Part shown: one piece after another, positions 28,263 to 34,844 of the stretch
Numbering within the stretch: the stretch's first letter is position 1
How the letters are laid out: each line of letters begins with the position of its first letter
NCBI GenBank assembly: GCA_963729815.1
Contig: CAVSPU010000003.1
Coordinates: 62,001 to 126,000, forward strand
DNA length: 64,000 nucleotides
From: DAHUXN01 sp963729815
GTDB taxonomy: Bacteria > Acidobacteriota > Terriglobia > Acidiferrales > UBA7541
Direction of reading: 5' to 3'
Made by a program: the position numbers and the translations under genes
Notes under the pieces: generated by a model
The model's database searches: none
What the model saw: only the letters and a program-made list of their open reading frames with translations
What the model was told of the DNA's origin: nothing

Positions 28263-29093
28263 ATGCGCAACTTCCGTTTCTTGTATTTGTTCTTGCTTGC
28301 ATTCGTAATGCTGGCGATCCCAGCCTCAACGCCGGCGCAGGTCGCTGTGGGCGTCGGAATCTCCGTGCATATCGGCCCGCCCCCGCTGCGCGTGGTTGCT
28401 GTCCAGCCTATCTGCCCCGGCCCGGATTATATCTGGACTCCGGGATATTGGGCTTACGGCGACGCTGGCTATTACTGGGTCCCAGGAGCATGGGTTATAG
28501 CTCCTCAACCCGGGCTGCTTTGGACGCCAGGCTACTGGGGCTGGGGCGGCGGAGTTTACGCTTGGCACCGCGGCTACTGGGGCCCGCACGTCGGCTTTTA
28601 CGGCGGCATTAACTATGGCTTCGGCTACGGTGGCGTCGGCTTCGTCGGCGGCGAATGGCGCGGTGGCCATTTCTTCTACAACACGGCCGTCGCCCATGTG
28701 AACGTCAACATCATCCACAACACCTACATCAACCGCACGGTGATCGTCCATAACGACAACCACATGGCCTTCAACGGCCCGGGCGGTGTGCGCGCGACGC
28801 CAACTCGTGAAGAAATGGCGGCCGAGCACGAGCAACATTTCGAAGCTACCCATGAACAGACGGATCATCGCGACATGGCTTCTTCCGACCACAGAAACTT
28901 CGCCCGGCCGCAAGAGGCAGGTCGCAAAAACTTCAACCGCTCCAACAACGAGAATCGCAACGCCAGCCAGCGCGGCGGCAATCATCAGCCCCATAACAAT
29001 GCAGCCCGTCCGGCGCACAACAATCCCAAGCCGCAACACCAGTCGAAGGCGAAACCACCCAAGAAACCGGATGACCATCCGCATGGCCGGTAA
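28263..29093 (+). CDS. Secreted WXXGXW-repeat protein with Asn/His-rich tail
   Basis: Exported protein of unknown role. The ATG at 28263, preceded by a GAGGGG ribosome site, gives 276 aa (a GTG at 28254 would add three residues). A signal peptide ends near STPAQ. Residues about 45-110 hold repeated W-x-P-G-Y/A-W units (YIWTPGYWAYGD, YYWVPGAWV, LLWTPGYWGWGG), the hallmark of the WXXGXW/BcpO-related family. A Gly/Tyr-rich segment follows, then VHNDNHMAFNGPGGV. The last 90 residues are rich in Asn, His, Lys and Arg, probably disordered. Downstream lies a large hairpin (29111-29159). Confidence 0.8.
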   Translation: MRNFRFLYLFLLAFVMLAIPASTPAQVAVGVGISVHIGPPPLRVVAVQPICPGPDYIWTPGYWAYGDAGYYWVPGAWVIAPQPGLLWTPGYWGWGGGVYAWHRGYWGPHVGFYGGINYGFGYGGVGFVGGEWRGGHFFYNTAVAHVNVNIIHNTYINRTVIVHNDNHMAFNGPGGVRATPTREEMAAEHEQHFEATHEQTDHRDMASSDHRNFARPQEAGRKNFNRSNNENRNASQRGGNHQPHNNAARPAHNNPKPQHQSKAKPPKKPDDHPHGR

Positions 29094-29110
29094 GCACTAA
29101 CCGCATTTCA

Positions 29111-29166
29111 CCGGACCGGCAGGCCAGGGTTTCGCGTTCACCCTGGCCTGCCGGTCCGGAGTTTTC
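29111..29166 (+). terminator. Large hairpin after the WXXGXW gene, probable terminator
   Basis: A 19-bp perfect stem (29111-29129 with 29141-29159) closes an 11-nt loop and is followed by a short T-rich stretch (AGTTTTC). It begins 17 nt after the stop codon. The U tract is weak, so it may also serve as an RNA-stabilising element. Confidence 0.6.
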
Positions 29167-29253
29167 CTGCCCTGCACTTCCTTGCCCCTCTCCCCGCCTT
29201 CCGGTAATATGAACGTTCTTTAACAACCCTAATTTGTCGATTGGTGTGCATTC

Positions 29254-29880
29254 ATGCCTGGACTGCTTAGCAAATTGATGCCCCACGAAGAGGGCTTCCA
29301 TGACATGTTCGTGGAGCTTGCCGAAAACGTTTACGCCGCCGCGCAAGCCATGGTCGCCATGCTCGAAAATTTCTCCAACCCTGCGGCCGACGCCGAGAAA
29401 ATCAAGAACATCGAGCACGCCAACGACACCCTCACCCACAACTTGATGAATAAGTTGAACCGCACCTTCATCACGCCCTTCGACCGCGAAGACATTCACG
29501 AACTTGCCAGCGAAATCGACGATGTGGTCGACCTCACCGACGCCGCCGCCAGCCGCCTCATCACCTATCGCATCGAAAAAATCCGTCCCGGCGTCGCCGA
29601 TCTCGCCCGCGTCTTGATGGCTGCCACGAAGGAAATGCTCGCCGCCGTCCGCGTCCTCGAGCAGAAAGACCACGTCCTCCAGCACTGCATCGAGATCAAT
29701 CGCCAGGAAAACGAAGCCGATCGCCTCTGCCGCAATCTCATTGCTACCCTGTTCGAGCAGGAAAAAGACCCCGTGCAGATCATCAAGTGGAAGGAAATCA
29801 TCGAAGTCCTCGAGACCGCCACGGACAAGTGCGAAGACGTCGCCAACGTCGTCGAAACCATCACTCTGAAGAACGCATGA
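29254..29880 (+). CDS. DUF47 (PhoU-like) phosphate-transport accessory protein
   Basis: Cytoplasmic all-helical protein of the DUF47/PhoU-like family, commonly encoded next to PiT transporters and thought to regulate them. The 208-aa product starts MPGLLSKLMPHEEGFHDMFVE. It contains the acidic helices typical of the family: KIKNIEHANDTLTHNLMNKL, FDREDIHELASEIDDVVDLTDAA and VLETATDKCEDVANVVETI. The pit gene follows 142 nt later. The gap contains a dispersed repeat (29957-29988), so the tight spacing usual for this pair has been widened. Confidence 0.88.
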   Translation: MPGLLSKLMPHEEGFHDMFVELAENVYAAAQAMVAMLENFSNPAADAEKIKNIEHANDTLTHNLMNKLNRTFITPFDREDIHELASEIDDVVDLTDAAASRLITYRIEKIRPGVADLARVLMAATKEMLAAVRVLEQKDHVLQHCIEINRQENEADRLCRNLIATLFEQEKDPVQIIKWKEIIEVLETATDKCEDVANVVETITLKNA

Positions 29881-29956
29881 TTCAGCGCCGTCGCCGCGTG
29901 GTATCCGACACTCTTGCGCCGCTGCTCAGGGAGATACGAAGGAAGTCTCTCTTAAC

Positions 29957-29988
29957 TGTCATTCCGAGCGCAGCGAGGAATCTGCATT
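29957..29988. repeat. Dispersed repeat between DUF47 and pit genes
   Basis: The element starts CTGTCATTCCGAGCG and ends GGAATCTGCATTT. It contains inverted arms ATTCC (29961-29965) and GGAAT (29977-29981) around a GAGCG/AGCGA core. From memory, elements of this form are scattered through intergenic regions of many acidobacterial and other environmental genomes; only one copy is in this window. Confidence 0.55.
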
Positions 29989-30022
29989 TGCTTGGCTGTC
30001 CCGCTCCACCGGAGCGCCCCGC

Positions 30023-31018
30023 ATGAACAGCTTTCATCTCCTCGCCATCATCGTTTTCGTCAGCCTGGCATTCGATTTCACCAACGGCTGGCACGACGCC
30101 GCCAGTTCCATCGCCACCATCGTTTCCACGCGCGTCCTCCGGCCGCTCTGGGCCGTCGTCTGGGCCGCGTTCTGGAATTTCATCGCCCCGTTGACGTTTG
30201 GCACCGCCGTCGCCGCCACCATGGGCAAGGGCCTCGTTGATCTCCATCTCGTCAATCAGAACGTCCTCCTCGCCGGTCTCTTGGGCGCGATCCTCTGGAA
30301 TTACGCCACGATTCGCCTCGGCATTCCGTGTAGCTCCTCCCATGCATTGATGGGAGGCTACGGCGGCGCGGCCATCGCCGCTGCCGGGTTTCGCGCCATC
30401 ATTTGGTCCGGCTGGACACTTCCCGTGATCTTCATTTTTGTCGCCCCGGTGATCGGTCTCGGAGCCGGCCTCATCATCACTGTCATCACCAGTTGGATTG
30501 TGCGCCGCCAATCGCCCAGCCGCGTCGACCGCTGGTTCCGCCGCCTGCAATTGCTCTCCGCCGCCGCCTTCAGCTTCGGCCACGGCACCAACGACTCGCA
30601 GAAGAGCATGGGCATCATCACTGCGGCACTCCTCACGACCGGCTACTTGAAGACCTACGTCGTTCCGGATTGGGTGATTATTTGCTGCGCGCTCGCCATG
30701 GCTGGCGGCACGATGGCTGGCGGATGGCGCGTCGTCAAGACCATGGGCCAGCGCATCACTAAACTCCGCCCGTTTACCGGATTCGCTGCCGAAACAGCGG
30801 CTGCGCTAACCCTCTTCGGCACGGCCGCCGCAGGCATCCCCGTCAGCACGACTCACGTCATCACCGGAGCCATCTCCGGCGTCGGTGCCTCGCAACGCGT
30901 CACCGCCGTCCATTGGGGCGTCACGCGCCGCATCGTCTGGGCCTGGGTTCTCACCATCCCCAGCGCCGGCCTCATGGGCGCCGTCTTCTACCATCTCCTC
31001 GCCCACTGGCTCCGTTAG
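30023..31018 (+). CDS. pit: PiT family inorganic phosphate transporter
   Basis: Inner-membrane cation-coupled phosphate permease. The 331-aa product has the two inverted PiT repeats. The signature is FDFTNGWHDAASSIATIVST near the N-terminus and SFGHGTNDSQKSMGIITAAL in the second half, plus CSSSHALMGG and GIPVSTTHVITGAISGVG. About ten membrane helices are visible. The upstream DUF47 protein is the expected partner, so the pair is best read as one low-affinity phosphate uptake module. Confidence 0.93.
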   Translation: MNSFHLLAIIVFVSLAFDFTNGWHDAASSIATIVSTRVLRPLWAVVWAAFWNFIAPLTFGTAVAATMGKGLVDLHLVNQNVLLAGLLGAILWNYATIRLGIPCSSSHALMGGYGGAAIAAAGFRAIIWSGWTLPVIFIFVAPVIGLGAGLIITVITSWIVRRQSPSRVDRWFRRLQLLSAAAFSFGHGTNDSQKSMGIITAALLTTGYLKTYVVPDWVIICCALAMAGGTMAGGWRVVKTMGQRITKLRPFTGFAAETAAALTLFGTAAAGIPVSTTHVITGAISGVGASQRVTAVHWGVTRRIVWAWVLTIPSAGLMGAVFYHLLAHWLR

Positions 31019-31128
31019 CCGCGAACTTGACAACTTTCGACGCGTAACCTATGTTCCACCAAGATCGCGTCGTCTATCCCGCCTCACGTGGGAGCGGCGC
31101 ACGCCGTGTTCTTTGCGAGGAACTGAAA

Positions 31129-31575
31129 TTGCCAATTCCCTTCCGGACAAAAGAGGAAGCGATTCAGAAGCTGCGGACCCTTTGGGTCATGCTTCTCATC
31201 ACGATTGGGCTTTATGCCTACGCAGGTGAACTGGCTCCCGGTTTTCGATGCTTAAGGTTCGCATATGCGTTCGAAGTTTTGTCGGCGCTCGCAATACTCA
31301 ACATTTTCTACATCGTCTTAATGCACCGAAAACTATTCCTGCCGGCTTTACAAAGATTGGTTTCCCAGCCGGATGATTCGCTCGCAATTCGCCGCTGGTA
31401 CGCCTCACAGGTCATTTTGTTCACCTCAGCGGAGTGCACGCCTCTTTTCGGTCTAGCGCTGCGCCTCCGCGGCAAGCCGCTAAACCTAGTCCTGCCATTT
31501 TATGTTGCAGGAGCTGTCTTGTTGCTGCTGTTATGGCCGCGGCAGATTCCCACGCAGGCCAGATTCGATACGTGA
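31129..31575 (+). CDS. Small integral membrane protein, unknown
   Basis: No family recognised. The frame opens at an ATG at 31051, but a TTG at 31129 stands 8 nt after a GCGAGG ribosome site and yields a compact 148-aa protein (MPIPFRTKEEAIQKLRTLW). Four hydrophobic segments are visible: around VMLLITIGLYAYAG, FEVLSALAILNIFYIVLMH, SQVILFTSAECTPLFGLAL and LVLPFYVAGAVLLLLLWP. Codon use is less GC-rich at third positions than in the neighbours. It lies between pit and a repeat-rich gap. The start is uncertain, and a non-coding origin cannot be excluded, though the membrane pattern argues for a real gene. Confidence 0.6.
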   Translation: MPIPFRTKEEAIQKLRTLWVMLLITIGLYAYAGELAPGFRCLRFAYAFEVLSALAILNIFYIVLMHRKLFLPALQRLVSQPDDSLAIRRWYASQVILFTSAECTPLFGLALRLRGKPLNLVLPFYVAGAVLLLLLWPRQIPTQARFDT

Positions 31576-31739
31576 ACCACCACTGGATCTGCTAGAACGC
31601 CTTATCCATGACAATCCTGCCCGCGCGGTCACTCGCAAACGCCGTGCACCTCTCTTCTCGCGCCCAATCTCGCGACGAAGCATCTCCCATCGGCCTTCGC
31701 CCTTCGTCACCTTTGTACCGGCCAGATGCGTTTCCCTTC

Positions 31740-31765
31740 GTAGGGGCGGATTTTCAAACCCGCCC
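31740..31765. repeat. GTAGGGGCGG-type hairpin repeat, copy 1
   Basis: Starts GTAGGGGCGG; stem GGGCGG (31744-31749) with CCGCCC (31760-31765), with TTT and AAA facing each other inside. Same opening as the copy at 31993. Confidence 0.65.
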
Positions 31766-31847
31766 GCGCCGCACGAATGCGCGGCGTGCATCCCCTGAAT
31801 ATGCCACCTCGCTATAGCCCACGTCTTGGTTGCTCTTGGCTATGTAG

Positions 31848-31885
31848 CTCACGTCCCGTTCGCGTTCTTCGCGAACTGACGTGAG
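31848..31885. repeat. Palindromic repeat, family A, copy 3
   Basis: Outer arms CTCACGTC (31848-31855) and GACGTGAG (31878-31885); inner arms GTTCGCG and CGCGAAC around a TTCTT loop. Preceded by TGTAG as in copy 1. The inner arms differ from copies 1 and 2 in a base-pair-preserving way (TTGCGC versus TTCGCG). Confidence 0.78.
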
Positions 31886-31992
31886 GCCCTCGCCCTTCGT
31901 CGCCGCCGCGCACGCCTCTCCCCTCCGTGGCGGCGCTGCTTGTTCACCCTAGGCGCCTCACGCGAAGCACTGCGCCCCATCGTATTCCGCTC

Positions 31993-32018
31993 GTAGGGGC
32001 GGGGCTTCAGCCCCGCCC
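31993..32018. repeat. GTAGGGGCGG-type hairpin repeat, copy 2
   Basis: GGGCGGGGCT (31997-32006) and AGCCCCGCCC (32009-32018) form a perfect 10-bp stem with only TC between the arms. Preceded by the same GTAG. An inverted CCGCCCCTAC half lies at 32115-32124. Confidence 0.7.
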
Positions 32019-32579
32019 GCGCGACTCCCCCCGAGTCGCGTTTCGAGCACCGACTGCAAGCTCCGACCTGACACAGATTCTCAGCCCGCGTGCTCTAGCC
32101 TTGTCGTCCCAAATCCGCCCCTACGCGTGGCACAGGCTCTCATCCTGTGTGCCGTTACGTTGTCATCCCGAACCCAGCCCGCCTGGGCGGGCCAGCCCGC
32201 GCCTCTTGCGGGATGGTGGTGAGGCTTGCCTGCCGTAGGCAGGGATAGCTTTTCGCCTGCTTGAGTTGCTTTAGCCACCGGACGCCGCTTTGCGCCGCCA
32301 TCACTTCTCCACTCAACCTCGCTTTCGTCGCACATACCGCGCCTTATGGCTGGTCCCTGCCTTTCCCTCGCCACCAATCCCCAGCTATGCTAGGGTAATT
32401 TAGAGGCATGCAGTCGATGCAGGTTCCGGCACAAAATTCGGCGCAGCAAAACAGGGCGGCACAACCCAACCGTCCACCTGCCGCGGGCGTGCCCAGAGGA
32501 TCGAAGGGCCACCTTCCCGTGCCTTTGTCACTTGTCACTTACCACTCGTCACTGCCCTCCACTCGCTGCGCCTATGGGG

Positions 32580-32633
32580 AATTAGAACTTCACCTAACTC
32601 ACACAAAACAAAAGACCGGACCCATTTCTAATC
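32580..32633. repeat. 54-bp element upstream of ribBA, copy 1
   Basis: Begins AATTAGAA and ends TTTCTAATC, so the ends are inverted repeats (ATTAGAA/TTCTAAT). The middle contains CACAAAACAAA. The second copy is at 32757-32809 with about three quarters identity by eye. Confidence 0.65.
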
Positions 32634-32756
32634 ACGGAATTTACCGTTTTTACAAAAATAACCGTCCGTCTCCGGTCACTCGGACCACGCCGCGCGCCTT
32701 CTCTGATCATGCCTCACTGACCACTTGTCACTGTTTTTCTAATCGCCAACCCGCAG

Positions 32757-32809
32757 AATTAGAATCCTCCGTAACTCGCACAAAACAAAGCCTCGGCTCA
32801 TTTCTAATC
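32757..32809. repeat. 54-bp element upstream of ribBA, copy 2
   Basis: 53 nt with the same inverted ends and the same CACAAAACAAA core as copy 1, starting 177 nt later and ending 73 nt before the ribBA ATG. A separate TTTCTAATCGCC lies between the copies near 32736. Confidence 0.65.
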
Positions 32810-32882
32810 GCCACAAATGGCACCCTGTTTCGATATTTCTCGCCTCTCGTCACTTGTCGCACGCATCTCGTTGGATTGCTCT

Positions 32883-34067
32883 ATGACTGAATTGAAGCCC
32901 CCCTTCGCCACAGTCGAGGAAGCCGTCGAAGAAATTCGCCAGGGCCGCATGGTCATCATCGTTGATGACGAAGACCGCGAAAACGAAGGCGATCTCACCA
33001 TGGCGGCGGAAAAAATCACGCCCGAAGCTGTCAATTTCATGGCCCGCGAAGGCCGCGGCCTCATCTGCCTCGCGCTCACCGAGCAGCGTTGCGACGCGCT
33101 GAATCTCGTTCCCATGTCGCAACGCAACACGTCCGCCTTCGGCACGCCCTTCTGCGAATCCATCGACGCGCGCCGCGGCACCACCACCGGCATCAGCGCC
33201 TCCGATCGCGCCACCACGATTCTCACCGCCATCGATCCCAACGCGCGCCCCGAAGACCTCGCGCGCCCCGGCCATATTTTTCCTCTGCGCGCGCGCCGCG
33301 GCGGCGTCCTCGTTCGCGCTGGCCAGACGGAAGCCTCCGTCGATCTCGCGCGCATCGCCGGCCTCGAGCCCGCTGGCGTCATCTGTGAAATCATGAACGA
33401 CGACGGCACCATGGCACGCGTCCCGCAGCTCATCGAATTCTGCCAGCGCCATAATCTGAAATTGCTCACGATTGCCGAACTCATTCGCTATCGCATGAGG
33501 CACGAGCGCTACGTCAAGCGCATCGCCGAGACAACACTCGCCACGCGCCACGGCGAATTTCGCATGTTGGCGTATTCCAGCGAGACCGACGATGAATTGC
33601 ACGTCGTCCTCATTCGCGGCGAACTCTCCGGCGATCAGCCGCCGCTCGTTCGCGTCCATTCGCACTGCCTCACCGGCGACGTCTTCGGCGCGCTCGCTTG
33701 CGATTGCCGCGAAATCATCGACCGCTCCCTCGAAGCCATTGCGCGCGAGGACCGCGGCGTTTTTGTTTACCTGCACCACACCGGCCGGGGATTCCGCATC
33801 GCAGCGCAGCCGGGCGAAAACGAGGCTCTGCCCCGCATACTCTTCCATTCGCGCGCGGAAATTGATCAGGATTTGAACCGCCAGCGCCTGGTCTGGCGCG
33901 AAAGCGGCATCGGCTCGCAAATTTTAATCGATTTGGGTTTGCGGCGAATTCGCGTGCTGACGAATCATCCGCGCAAACTCGTCGCCCTCGAAGGCTACGG
34001 CCTGGAAATCGCCGAGCAGGTTCCGCTCGCGATCGATCGGTCGCGGCAATCCCATCAGGCGTTTTAA
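32883..34067 (+). CDS. ribBA: RibBA-type protein (DHBP synthase plus GTP cyclohydrolase II-like domain)
   Basis: Riboflavin pathway protein. The ATG at 32883 gives 394 aa. Residues about 1-205 are DHBP synthase, with DDEDRENEGD, SIDARRGTTTGISASDRA and PAGVICEIMNDDG. The position of the metal-binding histidine in the motif GHTEA is Gln148 here (AGQTEASVDL). The C-terminal GTP cyclohydrolase II half keeps the zinc cysteines C262, C273 and C275 and the nucleophile-position Arg339. It differs at three classical positions: H261 for Glu in RVHSEC, T300 for Glu in EGRG, and V337 for the proton-acceptor Asp. It may resemble RibBX proteins, whose second half lacks cyclohydrolase activity. Alignment is from memory. 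ribD and ribE are 12 kb upstream. Confidence 0.88.
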   Translation: MTELKPPFATVEEAVEEIRQGRMVIIVDDEDRENEGDLTMAAEKITPEAVNFMAREGRGLICLALTEQRCDALNLVPMSQRNTSAFGTPFCESIDARRGTTTGISASDRATTILTAIDPNARPEDLARPGHIFPLRARRGGVLVRAGQTEASVDLARIAGLEPAGVICEIMNDDGTMARVPQLIEFCQRHNLKLLTIAELIRYRMRHERYVKRIAETTLATRHGEFRMLAYSSETDDELHVVLIRGELSGDQPPLVRVHSHCLTGDVFGALACDCREIIDRSLEAIAREDRGVFVYLHHTGRGFRIAAQPGENEALPRILFHSRAEIDQDLNRQRLVWRESGIGSQILIDLGLRRIRVLTNHPRKLVALEGYGLEIAEQVPLAIDRSRQSHQAF

Positions 34068-34099
34068 CCCGATGGAAAATTCGCGGCTGCTTCTGGGAA

Positions 34100-34118
34100 C
34101 GGCGCGAACTTCGCGCCG
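34100..34118. terminator. Short hairpin between convergent ribBA and comEA-like genes
   Basis: An 8-bp perfect stem CGGCGCGA/TCGCGCCG with a 3-nt loop sits in the 85-nt gap between convergent genes. Neither strand has a T run, so its role as a bidirectional terminator is only suggested by position. Confidence 0.35.
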
Positions 34119-34152
34119 CTGCAGAGCCGCGATCCCCTTCCCTGCTGCTCCA

Positions 34153-34506
34153 TCACTGTTTTTTCGCCGGCGGCCCAATCGTGATGTACGGCCGCATCTT
34201 ATCGAGCTTGCGCTTCGAAATTCGCGGGACGGCCAGCAAGTCGTTCACGCTCTTGAACGGCCCGCTCTTTTCGCGAAATTCCATAATTTTCTGCGCAGTG
34301 ACTGGCCCGACGCCCGGCAATTCCTCGATCTGGCTCATCGTCGCCGTGTTCAAGTCGATCGGATGCGCCGGCAATTTCTTTTTTCCGGCGGTCGCAAGCG
34401 GAAATGTCAAGAGCAGTGCCGCGCAGCAGCACAACGCAAACTGGAACAAACGAGCGTAACTGATCACGACTCGCAATTTCACCACTTCAACCAGTCTAGT
34501 ACCCAC
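34153..34506 (-). CDS. ComEA-like helix-hairpin-helix protein
   Basis: Small exported or membrane-anchored DNA-binding protein of the ComEA type. The product is 117 aa from a GTG at 34506, or 109 aa from a GTG at 34482; the start is uncertain. A hydrophobic N-terminal segment (FALCCCAALLLTFPLATA) precedes a single tandem HhH unit: IDLNTATMSQIEELPGVGPVTAQKIMEFREKSGPFKSVNDLL, then RISKRKLDKMRPYI. In competent bacteria ComEA binds incoming DNA at the surface; no other uptake gene (comEC, pilins) is nearby, so natural competence is not claimed. It overlaps the 3' end of the small membrane protein gene upstream by 28 nt. Confidence 0.85.
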   Translation of the reverse strand: MGTRLVEVVKLRVVISYARLFQFALCCCAALLLTFPLATAGKKKLPAHPIDLNTATMSQIEELPGVGPVTAQKIMEFREKSGPFKSVNDLLAVPRISKRKLDKMRPYITIGPPAKKQ

Positions 34507-34844
34507 AGGCTAAAGAACACACAGACCAGAACCGCCATGGCCATCTCGAAGCGAAGGCGCATCGTTGTGAATGGCCTCCCCTTAACCCAGCTCCGCCATA
34601 ACAATCGAGCCCATGCCCAGACAAATTCAGCTGCTCCGAAACAAGCCGCCGAGATCCAAATCGACAATTTATGGGCAAAGCTGTCGCGCGGAAAGTGATG
34701 CCAGAACGTGGAGATCAAAAGGCCAACGCTCAACAACATGGCGCCGATTACAAGTCGGTTCCGAACTTGCGCGCCGTACAGCTCGTATCCTTCACGAAGA
34801 TTCAGACGTGTGCTCCGTGATTCCGCATCGTCAAGTGAGTTCAT
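34479..34844 (-). CDS. Small membrane protein, unknown
   Basis: 121 aa with three predicted helices: around LVIGAMLLSVGLLISTFW, LSIWISAACFGAAEFVWAWA and FEMAMAVLVCVFFSLWVLDW, joined by basic loops. No family recognised. It starts 14 nt inside the end of the M16-like gene and its end overlaps the ComEA-like gene, so the three look cotranscribed on the minus strand. The overlaps on both sides and the clean membrane topology support it as a real gene. Confidence 0.7.
   Translation of the reverse strand: MNSLDDAESRSTRLNLREGYELYGAQVRNRLVIGAMLLSVGLLISTFWHHFPRDSFAHKLSIWISAACFGAAEFVWAWARLLWRSWVKGRPFTTMRLRFEMAMAVLVCVFFSLWVLDWLKW

Larger units (their letters stand above)
31576..32882. other. 1.3-kb gene-free, repeat-rich region upstream of ribBA
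   Basis: No gene is supported; the open frames are short, lack ribosome sites and are dominated by repeats. It contains GTAGGGGCGG-type hairpins at 31740-31765 and 31993-32018 with an inverted half at 32115-32124, palindrome family A copy 3 (31848-31885), short inverted repeats near 32185 and 32229-32243, and a duplicated 54-bp element (32580-32633, 32757-32809). No FMN riboswitch was recognised ahead of ribBA. Confidence 0.7.

Noticed and set aside
32580..32809. Possible CRISPR array
   Set aside because: Only two imperfect copies 177 nt apart with inverted ends, no regular spacers and no cas genes.
31576..32882. FMN riboswitch upstream of ribBA
   Set aside because: The conserved RFN segments were not found in this stretch by eye; a covariance search would be decisive.
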